From assembly GCA_029168955.1 (NCBI GenBank), contig JAPDOI010000212.1, positions 854,001 through 918,000 on the forward strand: a DNA stretch of 64,000 nucleotides, written 5' to 3'. This stretch comes from Aplectana chamaeleonis. Lineage: Eukaryota > Nematoda > Chromadorea > Rhabditida > Cosmocercidae. A program made the translations under genes and the position numbers. Of the stretch, positions 45,801 to 57,800 are shown in pieces. The first letter of the stretch is position 1. Each line of letters starts with the position of its first letter. The notes beneath the pieces are model-generated. The model did no database searches. It was not told where the DNA came from and saw only the letters and a program-made list of their open reading frames with translations.

Positions 45801-48800
45801 AAGTGCCGGTAGAAACTCTGTTTATGGAGCACCTTGCTGCAAACAGCGCACACATAGTGATCAGCGTCAGCCATATTAGAAGAATTATGATCCTCGTAAC
45901 AGCCGGCTGTTTCGAAAGAGGACTAACATACTTCCTACAGCTCGGGAAATTGTTCAAAGTCGATTTGGCTCGCCTTCACTGGGTTTCGGAATGTTCTGCG
46001 CTAGTAGAGGTGAACTTGGTTTGAGTTCGATAATCTGGACAACTTTGTTGGAGAAATACGAGAGGAATTGTGTTCTACGGAGAATATTTTCGATTTAATA
46101 ACTACTTAGCATACTTTCCCAATCATCACGCACACAGTTTTTCTGAGTAAAACTGTAGCATTCAGTTTCTAAGCAGTATAGTGTGCTTGAAATGACCTGT
46201 TTCCGGGGATTAACGATATGTTAGTATCAGATTATAGGGTTGCATATAAGTATTCCAAATGCAAAAGCGAACAGACTCCTGTGCTTCAGTTGATATTGAT
46301 TCTGAAAACCTATTTCTTGGAACCTATTTTAGCAAAAATACCGTCTATTCGACTCTTCTAAAACGCTTGGATTATTCGACAACGACACTGGTGTTTCTCA
46401 AGCCAAATAATTGCTGTTGTTGTTACTGCTTTACAGCTACTAGACGACAGATGAGAGATGAATATTGGAGCACCACCTCCTTATGCAATCGTACTATGAT
46501 GAATAGTGTGTGAAGATACACGTGTATTGCAATTAGTATCCCGAACCCGCTTGAAGTTTTATCAATTCCCTTTTCTTAGTATTTTTTTTGCGAAAATCGC
46601 GTCTTTGAAGGCACAGGACACCCAGGAAATTAATTTTCAGATTTCATGCTTATCTTGGAGAGAGTCACACGCTCATCACAGCGGTATCTATGAAAGCGTC
46701 CAAGACCCCCTTTGAACAGAGTTATGGCTCTTCAAAGATGCCAAGATTTTGAGGGTGAAAAATCGGTGGACGAGTTGTCTCAGGCCTGTATTTCTCTTCA
46801 TTCGCAATCGTCGCGCGAGAGCGAGCCAGGATAAGGAGACGGTCCGGCAATGGACTGAAGAACGGTGATTGGTTAAGAATTCATCCATCTATCCAGTCGA
46901 TATCGAGGTCGAAAATCCGGAAGGGGGTTGGGCCTGTGGTGGTGAGCGAAGGGGGTCGGGCCTGTGGTGGTCGCTTATATCTCGCTTATTTGGAGGAATT
47001 GAGATCTCGCATTTGGCACGTGTTATACCGGAGGGGTCTTCTACACAATTACATGAAAATCTCAAAATTGATATCTGAGGGTGTACTGTGCCTTTAAGTG
47101 ACGTTTACCCCAGCATAGTAGCAGGAAACGCTGTTTGGGAGCCGGTGTACTCCTCACATACACTAAATATCTCAATTCACTTAGCTGAAGTAGTGTACGG
47201 GCGAGGAACTGCACTCTACGGTGAGAAAGAGCGCTCCAATGCTACGCCGCGGCGCGCTTATCACATATTAGTCCCCGGTCCTGCGAACAGTTTCCATTTT
47301 TGCTACGAAAACAAGCCAGCCTGAAAATTGTATGAAAACGCTGGGTTTTCTTGAAACCTGATGGAGAAATTAATGCCTTCAAATATAGTGATTGTTCCAT
47401 CTTTCAGAAATTATTTTCCTTACAGACGTTAGGTTATCTGCGCGTCTATCATTCTTCTACGCCTAAACAAAAAATGTAATTTTTTTTTGAAATGCTTGTT
47501 AGCGCATATTAAGCGCAGAGAAGTCGAGAAAATGATTGGGTTGGCTATGAAATGGAAAAAAATATTTGAGTTGTATAAACGTTTGTCTCAATTCAAGGGA
47601 AAATTTCTCTTGAATTTCCGAGCGTTAGAATTCAAACTAAAAAAATTACGAAAGTAAATTCAAAATCGGAAGTGCTTACTTTAGTTGAAAGGAATAGATT
47701 CATTTAATAAAATCTTACCGATAATGACTGTATTTCACCCAACCGCATCTCTCCTTCATTCCAACAATGGGCCGATGAACTTAAAGGCAGTGTTCACGAT
47801 AAAAATCGTTTTTCTGCTTTTCCGCCTATCTTGAAGACGGTCCCATGCTGATTCCAATTATGTTTTTGGAATCGTACAAGACCTTCTTGGAACGGAGTTA
47901 TGGTCCCTCAAAAATGGAGCTAGGGAAGCATGGTGGACGAGTTGTCCGAGGCCTGTAACTTCCGCCTTTTGCAGCCGATGTATGCGAACTGACCTGAGTA
48001 AAGAGAGAAGTTGAGAATGAAGGGAAGGACGGGGCTATTGATCGGAAACCATGGCTCATCTCGCAATCTCGAGCATTCATTTGTTCACGTCGGTGGGCGT
48101 GGAAAGTGCATCTGGGGTGTGACGAGCTGGCGGGTGTCCAACTTTGGGGCCGTAGGGACCGTTCCGAGCTCATTTTTCTTAGTTTTTTCAACGTTAGGGT
48201 TGCGCTAGGCCCAGGGCTGGGCACGCGTCCCGGTTGACCTTAGCGGGGTGCATACTGGACGCTGCGGAGAGGGCAAAGGAGCTGCCGAGATGTCGTACGT
48301 TCGTGCCGTGGCAGTGTGGAGGAAAGAAGATCGCCTCCGTGCAAACCGACGTCATCCCCTCCACAAAGAGGGTTTTTGTCATGGGAGAGGTGCTGGCCGG
48401 CCGCAGCTCTCCTTCGGATTCTCCTGCAAAGGGCCGGCGTGGAGAGGAATCCTGGACCCGCTCAGAAGTACCATTGCGCCACGTGCGGAGAGGATGTAAA
48501 CTGGAGACATACCAGCGTCCAGTGCTTCGGATGCCAAAGGTGGGTGCATCTCTCCTGTTCGGGTCTCAGTTCTGTGAGGCATCATAACTCATCTTTTCGT
48601 TGTGTGTTATGCTCCTCACCTTCCATCTCAGATTCCTCTATCTCAAATCGCCCCCTTTCCATTGTGCATATCAATCTAAACGGCCTTCGTGAATCCATCT
48701 CCCCCTAAAACACCCCTTTCTCTTTTCAACATATACATTCCACCTACAACTTCATGCCCTTCATCTTACAATCCTATCCCACTTCTCAAGCAGCTGAGCG

Positions 48801-51800
48801 ACTGCTCCGTCTCATCCTCGGTCGTTTTCGCGGGTGATTTCAACGCTCACACCTTTTGCTCGTCTCTCGGTCCTGATGTTAGAGGAAATGACGTCGAAGA
48901 ATGGGCAGATGAGTGCGACCTGGTCATTTTAAACGATGATCAGCCCACTCGTCTCCCTGCCAGCGGCCGATCTTCTTGCCCAGACATATCTCTTGTCTCG
49001 TCCAACCTTTCTAACTCCTGCTCATGGTCTACCTCAACAACATTGTCTAGTGACCATGTCCCGTCTTTGTCCACATCGACCCATCCAATTATCTCGCTCC
49101 CTGTTTGGGTGTTCGCCAAAGTTCTTATCATAATTTAGGCCGAGCAGACTGGAGCCTGTTCAGCGAAGTTGCGCTTCGTCTGTCGGCAGATTACCACTGG
49201 AATGGAAGCGTGCACCAGAAAGAGTGCCATTTCTCTGACGCAATCCCCAAGGCCATGAAGGCGGATATTCCTATCGGTCTCGTCAAGACATTCTATCCAA
49301 GTGTAACTAGAGAAGTCCTCGACAAAATCAGAACGAGAGCTGCGAGGAGAGCATTAGATCATTCGAACCCCAAAGTAGCTGAGCTTGACGATGAGATCAG
49401 AAAGGATCTGGACAGACGCAAGAAAGAAGAGTGGGAAAAGTTCACTGGGCAGCTGGATTTTGAGACGGACAATGCAGCCACCTGGAAGGTACTACCGAAG
49501 CTTTCGGGTAAGAGCTCACCAGCTACCGTCTCCACAATCGAATTCGACAACGGCGTATTCAAATCAGGAAAAGAAGCCGCTTATGCGCTCGGGTAACGTT
49601 TTTTTATCACCAGTGCTAAACGAGGTCCGCAGAATAGAGTGACTGTAAGAGAGCTGTGCCGCCTCCCGCTTATGAGCTCGGCCGAAGCATTTACTACGAC
49701 GCAATTTGAGAAGATTATAAAGGAAATGCGGAACTCTAGAGCTATTGGTCCTGATGGGATATGTCCTGCTGTCTTGAAGAAGATACCCACTGACCTTCTA
49801 GCGCTTCTCACTGATGTGATAAACACCTCGTTCAGGTCGTGTACAATCCCACTCGTGCTGCTGCCCAAGCCTGGCAAGTTCAGTCAAGGGTTATCATCCC
49901 ATTAGTTTGCTGTCCTCTTTTGCTAAAGTAGCTGAAAAGCTGATCGTTAAAGACCTGGCTGAGCATAACTAGTGTTATGGATGATACATAGTGATAACGT
50001 TGTTGTTGTTGAGTGGCCACATAAAAGGGCCGCTCGGTGTGTTCATAGTCAGTTTAGAATAAATCTCTCTACTGGGTTCTCCTCACAGAACTCAACAACT
50101 AGAGACAGGTGTCTCAGCATGAATTCAGAAAAATGCATTCCACTACGACAGCTTTGTTAGAAATTACTGGCTATGCCATTGATGGTTTCTACGCCGATAA
50201 GCCGCAGAGAGCTGTAGCAGTTGCCTTGGATCTCACTAAGGCTTTCGACACAGTGAATCTTGGAATCTTATTAGGCAACTTACTGGAGTCATCAATCCCG
50301 CCGTGGAAAAAGCGTTAGATAGCTGCATTTACTAATGGAAGACGAGCTAAAGTGATGTTCCAGAATCACCTGACTTACTTGACTTAATCGGTTGGCTTTC
50401 GCCTGACGCGGTCATTCCGCATCTTCACCGAGGTGTGCCGTCCTAGTAGTCAGCCGTGTCCATTTTTCACGGTCTTCAGCCACAATTTGAACACATTCCA
50501 TCCAGCTGTCACTATTCCATTTCCTGCGAAACGAAACATCGCGCCTGAACTGTCTTTCGATGCCGAGTGACTTTAAATCCTCTTTAACCACATCCGTCCA
50601 GAACTTTCGCCTACGCCCAGGTGGCCGTTTCCAGACAGGATTTGGAAGCATTTTAAAGCGTGTTGTACGAGACGATCCGGCGTTCTTCTTAGTATATGCC
50701 CGAGCAGTCGAAGTCGACTTTCCATTGCTGCTTGAGATGGCGTTAGGAGATGCTGGCACCTCCCTCGTGTCAAGCGTTGATGTACTGCGTCGATTTCCTT
50801 GTAAAGGTCTTCGTTATGGCATACACGCGGCCAGAAATATCCAAGCAAACGCCTAAAGCTTCCTCTCCGTGCAATCCAACCTTTCCATCTGCGTTTTCGG
50901 TGCTGCCCACGTCTCCGATCCGTACATCATGATAGGGCGAATAGCGGATAGGTAGACGCGCAACTTGACTTCCTTCGCGATGGTGGTAGACCACAAACAC
51001 TTGGTTAGAGAATTGAATGCAGACGTAGCTTTCGCACATCGTTGTCGAATATCCGCTGCATAACTACCATCGTTCTTCAGCAAACAGCCCAAATAACAGA
51101 AATCGTCCACCAGTTCGATACGTTGTCCGTCCACACAAACTCCAGTTGAAGGCCTCTGAGAGACCCACATCTGCTTGCATTTGTCGGGACGAAGACAGAA
51201 GTCCATAGGCTGCGTGCATACTTCGAAACGAGGTTCACAATCCTTTGCAGTTTTGCGTTGTTTTCAGCGAATAACACAATGTCGTCGGCGTACTCCAGGT
51301 CGACAAGGAGCGTCCTGATGGTGTTAGGATCACATCCGCAGGAAACTGTTCTGCAACTCTACGCATGATGTCATCAACGGCGAAGTTGAAAAGAAAGGTC
51401 CTGCAACGGCTCCTTGCCTTACTCCTGTTTTTCACCTCGAAAGCTGGCGTAAATCCGACAGGTGTACGAACTGCTGCTGTTGTTCCTTTGTTCATGTCCT
51501 CGATTAACCAGACATACTTTTCCGGGACTCCATCTGCTCGCAGAGCATTGAGCAATCGATCACGATGAGGGAGAGTCGAACGCGGCTTCAAAGTCCAAAA
51601 AGCAAGCTGTAATGGCTTCGAAAACCGCTGCCACGATTCAATTACTCTTCTCACGACGAACACTTGGTCGATGGTCGATCTTCCAGGTCGAAAACCGGCT
51701 TGCTCATCTCTGGTCGTTCCTTCACGATGTTTGATAAGTCGCTCGAGAATCATACGTTCTAAAACTTTGTACATGACACGGAGTAGAGATTCCTCTGTAG

Positions 51801-54800
51801 TTCTTAGGATCCGTGACGGATAGCTTCTTGTGAAGAGGTACGATGATCGCATGTCTCGCCAGATCGGGTATCCTTTCGCTCATCCATATGGCACGATGGT
51901 GTTGGTCATTTCACGAATCCCAGACGGAGGAAGAGCTTTCAGCATTTCAGCAGTGATGTTGTCATCTCCACCTGCCTTTCCATTCTTCATTTTCCGGACA
52001 CAATCCAAAACTTCAGACTCAGTCGGCGGTTCCTCACTGACATCGTAATGTGCTCTCTGAACATGCAGGAGCTCAGGTACTGATGGCGCTGGACGATTCA
52101 GTAGTGAACTGAAGTAATCCTTCCATATTGGCAGCGTCGCATCACCAACTGCAACTCCATTGGTAGTGTTCAAGACAGGAGAACATCTCTTCATCTTCCC
52201 GCTATACTGTCGCAGCAACTTGTAGGCTTTCTTCGGATTCTTCTCCTCCCAAGCCTTCTCGAACTCCTTAGCTCTACACGTCCACTCTCGTTCGCGGTCA
52301 CTTTGAAGCTGCCGACGCAACTTCCTCCTCAGACTCTTCTCCTCCACGAAGTTTCCTGCAGTTCGGAGAGCACATACTCTGTTGTAGGTAGATGTTGTTT
52401 CTTCTGAGACGTAGGCGAACTTCTTCTTAGGCTGTACAACTGACAGGAGTGCCTCTTTCGAAGCGTCCTGGATGCACTTGACAAAAGAATCCGCGTCGCA
52501 AAGTTTCTTCTTAGTCCGTACTCCGATGTGAATAGAAACGCGTTGTCGGAAATCCCTTCTGCACTCTTCATCTCTGAGACTTGTCATGTCAATCCTCTGA
52601 GAGGTTGAGCCCTCGCTTCCTCTTATGAATCCTCGCAGTGAAGTTCAACAGAACAGGACGGTGATCCGAATCGAATGCGACATCACACAGCTCTAGATCT
52701 TCGAATGTCCGATACTGGAATATTCCTCGTCAGGACATAGTCAAGCTGTAGTTTCAAAGTTGTCATCTTCCGCTTCCGCTGCTCTTCTGGAGATAGCCGG
52801 GTTGGTCCCTGCCACGTAAGCTGATGGCGGCGATGATTCCTATTGAATGTCGATGCAATAATCAGACCACTGCGTTCACAAAAGTCGACAAGGCGGTAGC
52901 CATTGTCCGATGTTTGCTCCACTGGGTAGAACCATTTACCGAGTACTTCGGATTCCTGATCAAGTCCCATCTTCGCATTTGCGTCAATCCCCCGACAACA
53001 GCATGTTGACAAGGTATCCTGGCCAGCAACGTATTGAGTTCCTCATAAAACGCATCCTTCGAATTGTCTTCGGCGGTTTCAGTGGGCGCATGAGCACTCA
53101 CTATCCACAGATTGAATCCTCTGTGATCCCGCAGTCGTACGAATGCATTCCGGCACGACGTTGAGCCAAACTCCTTGACCATACCATTGAAATCCTTCCT
53201 TACAGCTATTGCACAGCCTCCCACTCTCCTATCGTCAGCGTTACCGCAGTAGATGGTGTACTCTCCGACGCTGATGACGGGTCTATCCTTGAGGCGGGTT
53301 TCCTGCAAAGCAGCAAACGGTGCATGGAAATAGCTCAGAAGTCTGGATAGCGCAGTTTTTGGATATCACTCGACAGCGATCAACAGTTCAGGGTGGCGAA
53401 TTTGTGGCTTGCGGCCAAAGACTCCATGACTCCCTAGGTACGGATCCTAAGGTGTTATGGACCAGAGGCCTTAGTGTGCCGGACGGCGACACCTTTATGC
53501 AATGTGCGGGATACTTTCGCGATATAGTTGTGCACGCTATATCGCTCGAACGTTCCCTGTGTACACTCAAACGTCTGCTGGGTTCAGTAGAAGCAGGGGC
53601 ACCAACGAGCAGGTACCAACAGACTTGTATACACACCCCCCAGAATCACCTAAAAGTCTTAAACAGCATTCCGATTGCAGCTGGTGTCCGGCAGGGCGGC
53701 ATATTGTCGCCTGCCTCTTCAGTCTGTACCTCGAAGATATGCCCGCCCCACCCCAAGATATCAAAGTGGTCGCTTACGCTGATGATATGACTGTCTTGTG
53801 TCGTGATCGGGACATAAGTGTGGTCGTCACTATTATCAACGAGTACTTGATCACTCTGAAAAGCTTCTTCGACCGCAAAATGCTGAAGATTTCTGCTTTA
53901 AAGTCATCGATATCCGTACTCACAACGGACCCATCTGAACACAGCGCACATCCGTATGTATGGAATGGAAATCTTTTGCCTGCGGCCCGATTCCTAAAAC
54001 TTCTCGGACTCGTGCTCGATCCGTCGCTCAAGTTCCATAAGAACACGGAACAGAAGCAGGCTATCGTCAAAGCGAAGCTTAATGTGTTTAGAGCCCTGGG
54101 CGGTACGTCATGGGGTAGCAGCATGGAAATCATTATCACAACATATAAGGCGATTCTTCAGCCTGAACTAGAATACGCCGCACCAGTTTGGCAGCATCTA
54201 GTCTCAGAATCCTCTTGGACTAAGGTACAACGCGTACAGAATGCAGCTCTCCGTATCGCCATCGGATGTGCAAGAAGTTCTCCAGTCGATCACTTGCATG
54301 CTGAGATCCGCTTATTACCAGTAAAGGAGCACTGCCAGCTCCAGGCACAACAATTTTTCATCAACATTGTCAAGCACCTAACCACCCCTCTTGGAGAGTG
54401 CTAAACCCCGTCAGAGAGAGAGACATCAGAAAGCCACTCGCCGATGCTCCCAGTAAAATTAATCTGCAAAGATGGCATGACTCACAGCAAGAACGACTCC
54501 ATCTACTGCTCTAGGAGCATACTCAATTCGTACGGTGTCATCTGGAAGAGGCGGCCATTAAAGGCACAGTACACCCTCAGATATGAATTTTGAGATTTTC
54601 ATGTTAGTTTGTAGAAGACCCCTCCTGTATAACACGTGCCAAATGCCAGATCTCAGTTCCTCTGAATAAGCGAGATATAAGCGACCACCACAGGCCCGAC
54701 CAACTACCAGATTTTCGAACTCTATAGCGGCTCGATGGACGGATCAATTCCAACAAGTCGTCGTTCTTCAGTTCATTACCGGACTGTCTCCTTATCCTGG

Positions 54801-57800
54801 CTTTCTCTCACGCAACGATTGCGAATGAAGAGAAATACAGGCCTGAGACAACTCGTCCACCAATTTTTCACCCTCTAAATCTAGGCATCTTTGAAGAGCC
54901 ATAACTCTGTTCAAAGGGGGTCTTGGACGATTCCAGAGATACCACTGTGATCAGAGTGTGACTCTCCAAGGTGAGCGTGAAATCTCAAAATTAATTTCTT
55001 GGGTGTCCTGTGCCTTTAATCCCATACTGGGAGTAGTGCCGCCCCGAGTCTGCACATCCGAGGCTCAACTCGGAAGAAGGGCCAGGTGCACCCTCACATC
55101 GCTGCGCTGTGGTCACTCTACTATGCTTATGTCAGCAAGATAGACAGCAGCAAATCAGATGTTTGCCCGGACTGCGGCTGCCTCGGTCATGATACTGTAC
55201 GCCTCTTCAACGGTCCGGAGAGACCCACCACGCTGACCGTAATGGACTTATGGACGAATCCATTACTGGCCACCCAGTTTCTCAACGTATGACAAAACCC
55301 TCAGAGTGGCTGCAAAGAAGAAGAAGAGAATTCGACTCTAGTTTAAAATAAAAAGTGTAACTTTTTTGTGGAAACGCCCTTTGGGGCTACTGTAGCGGAC
55401 TGAAAGCTTTAAAGGTTTTTTGTTTGATAGAATGATTCGGTTGTCAGCTAACCGTCCAATTAGTTAAGTTTAGTTCCATGACGAGTACATAAGACAATTG
55501 TTGAAAAAAAGCGTACTTAACAATGCGACTACTGGAAACTCGCCACAGGCGCAGTGTACGTGAAACAAAAATGTTATGAGAAAATATTCAATCGATTGCA
55601 AAAAAAACAGTGAAGAAGCTTGGATATCGTTAGCTTAAAGGCAGCGTTCACGATGATTTTCGTTCCCGAGTTTTCCACTCAACACAATGCGTAGGCAACC
55701 AAGTGTTACCAAAATCACGAAGAAACGGCGAGAAACGCACTAATTCGTCTTATTTCAGTGACATTATTCCCTGGCCTGGACTAGTTGTCCGATTGGATGA
55801 ACATGTAATCGGTGGTTGTCACCGGTGAAAAATGGGGCTAATCAAAAATGGAAAAGTATTTCTGGCATAACAGTACTAGTTAGGGTCCAAAAGAAAGAGC
55901 GGAGCAACAGAGAGTAGCGAATTGCAAAACACGGGTCCACAAAAGATTCTACTGTCACAACGAACAGTTCCAGTGAGAGTGAAAAGGTGAGGTGAGAGTA
56001 AGGGATTTAGTGCCCTTCTGGAACGTTTTTCTCGATTTCTTCGTCAATTCAGTTCTACTCGGAGGCCAAATAATCGATTTAACGATTAATCTCGAAATCG
56101 AAGATTATCGTGAACACTGCCTTTAAATTGAGCATACCCTCTGGTTCCGAACCTAGTAGGTGCAATTGCGGGCTTGCGTCGTGGGGGCGTGACGCATCGC
56201 TTTCGTAGGCCATTGGTATACCTCCCTGTCGCTGCAGCGACAGGTTTCGACAACTATCACTCATCGTGTCGGGACCAGCACCGGTGCTATGCCAGGGTCG
56301 GCCGCGGGATCAGTTTGCGTGCGCCCGTCGCTGGAACAGTTCGCTGAGGGGTGTTATAGTTTTCACTGACGTAACCCTGGTATACTCCGTCGCTGGCTCC
56401 CCTGGACTCCACATATTCATCTATTTCATGATGTTTTATGTAATTTTGGCATATCATGGACAGTATAGTGACATCAAAAGACATTATAGTTTTGTACGTT
56501 TCGGTTTAGTTGTTTACCTGCAGTTTTTTTTTCAATTGGGTATTTATGTGCTGTCATTATTCCATTCAATTACTTATGAATCGTTCTTTTTATTTATGCA
56601 TTTGTCTAGGCTGTCGAATGTATGGATTATATTCCAAGCCGACGTATTTCGCCTCTTCTTTGAAACTAGATTTTCCGCTTCTCCTACTACCAACTAAAAC
56701 AGGGATGGTTAAAACGACTATAATGATGATCATATTGTGACAGAATGTGAAAACAATTGGAAATGTCACGAAATCCCACATAAACTGTGATGGCATGACC
56801 ATAATCTTTTTGTTTGCTGTGCAGATGCGCGTGTGCGGAAATGTCAGTCCGCAAAAGCGCGTAGAATTCAATGCGGCGACGAAGACTCCGTCGCCGTGTC
56901 CGTCGCCGGCGACCGGCTGTCGCTGAAGTATACCAATGGCCGTACGGTCAAAGAACTAGGTTAAGCCTTGAAAATGTAGAAAAACACGATCAGCTGATGA
57001 GGGGTTTTTCGTAGCTTTGAGAAAGGCGCTGCCTGCTCTGAAGGTAAATGGTTTTGCGCGATCAATGGTTTTCGGACTACCAACGTGATGGTAAAATGGC
57101 CCCCTCTAGTACTGGTTGTCGTGATTTGAAAAAAAAATTGAACGAAGGGAGGCCGATGAGTACAAAAGCTTTTAATTCATGCATAAGTCGAATACTCCAC
57201 CCCGTGATTCAGTTGTTGTTTTTTTTTAGGTTGAGCAAGGCATCGCGCAGTGGAATCCTGCAGAGAATCCTAATGCTACCGAGGATCCATATAAAACCCT
57301 CTTTGTAGCGCGAATCGTAAGTTTTAACGGGTCGATTTTTATTTCTCATCTTTGTGAAGTGATTTTTTTCAGAACTACGAGACATCAGAGAACAAGCTGA
57401 AGCGCGAATTTGAAATGTATGGGAAGATTAAGAAGGTGATTTCCGCACATGAGACTTTAGAACGCTTTGTGGCACAAATATGTAGTGTAAATTGAATGTT
57501 TTCATTTTCAGTTGGCGATGATTCACGATATGAATGGAAAGCCTCGTGGCTACGCTTTTATTGAGTATAGTGATAAGTCAGAAATGTCAAGTAAGTTTTA
57601 TTTGGATTATGTCTCTCCCAAACGGTCTTATTTTTCTCTAGTTTTTTCCCATTGATAATGAAATTGACCTCGTGAACCTAGGGAACGTGGTTGGGGATTG
57701 TATGCGCTTACTAAGGTTGCATAGGGAAAAAATGCGGGCAATCATTTACTCCTAGAAGTACAGATTTTCGTTATTGTATTCGTATTACGAAAGTAATCGC

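Larger units (their letters stand above)
44029..47266 (-). mobile_element. Probable Mutator-like (MULE) element with ~340-bp TIRs
   Basis: The left arm 44029-44365 and the right arm (46437-46608 plus 47094-47266) are diverged inverted repeats. Shared words include GCGGCGTAGCATTGGAGCGC, GATATTTAGTGTATG, AGTGACGTTT and TTCCCTTTTCTTAG. The right arm is split by a 485-bp TTAA MITE. Between the arms is a minus-strand gene with C2H2 fingers and a SWIM finger, a combination found in MULE transposases, but with no DDE core. Long TIRs plus SWIM point to MULE; no 8-10 bp target duplication was found, so this is inference. Confidence 0.65.
48280..55325 (+). mobile_element. PHD/2A-motif LINE with nested insertions (copy A4)
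   Basis: The 5' end shows GCTGCCGAGATGTCGTACG as in A2 and A3. The 3' end is the AAGAAGAAG tail at about 55306-55320. It is split by an antisense RTE (50372-53639) and a TTAA MITE (54562-55015), and probably by a ~130-bp insert near 49968-50115. It lies in U1-70K intron 2, sense orientation. No target duplication could be fixed. Confidence 0.9.

Noticed and set aside
44029..47266. The zinc-finger gene as a functional nested host gene
   Set aside because: It has two in-frame stops, a collapsed intron-exon junction, an insertion in an exon and flanking long TIRs.
56266..56697. 143-codon frame as a membrane protein
   Set aside because: It lies inside a 734-bp TIR element and its hydrophobicity follows from T-rich sequence.
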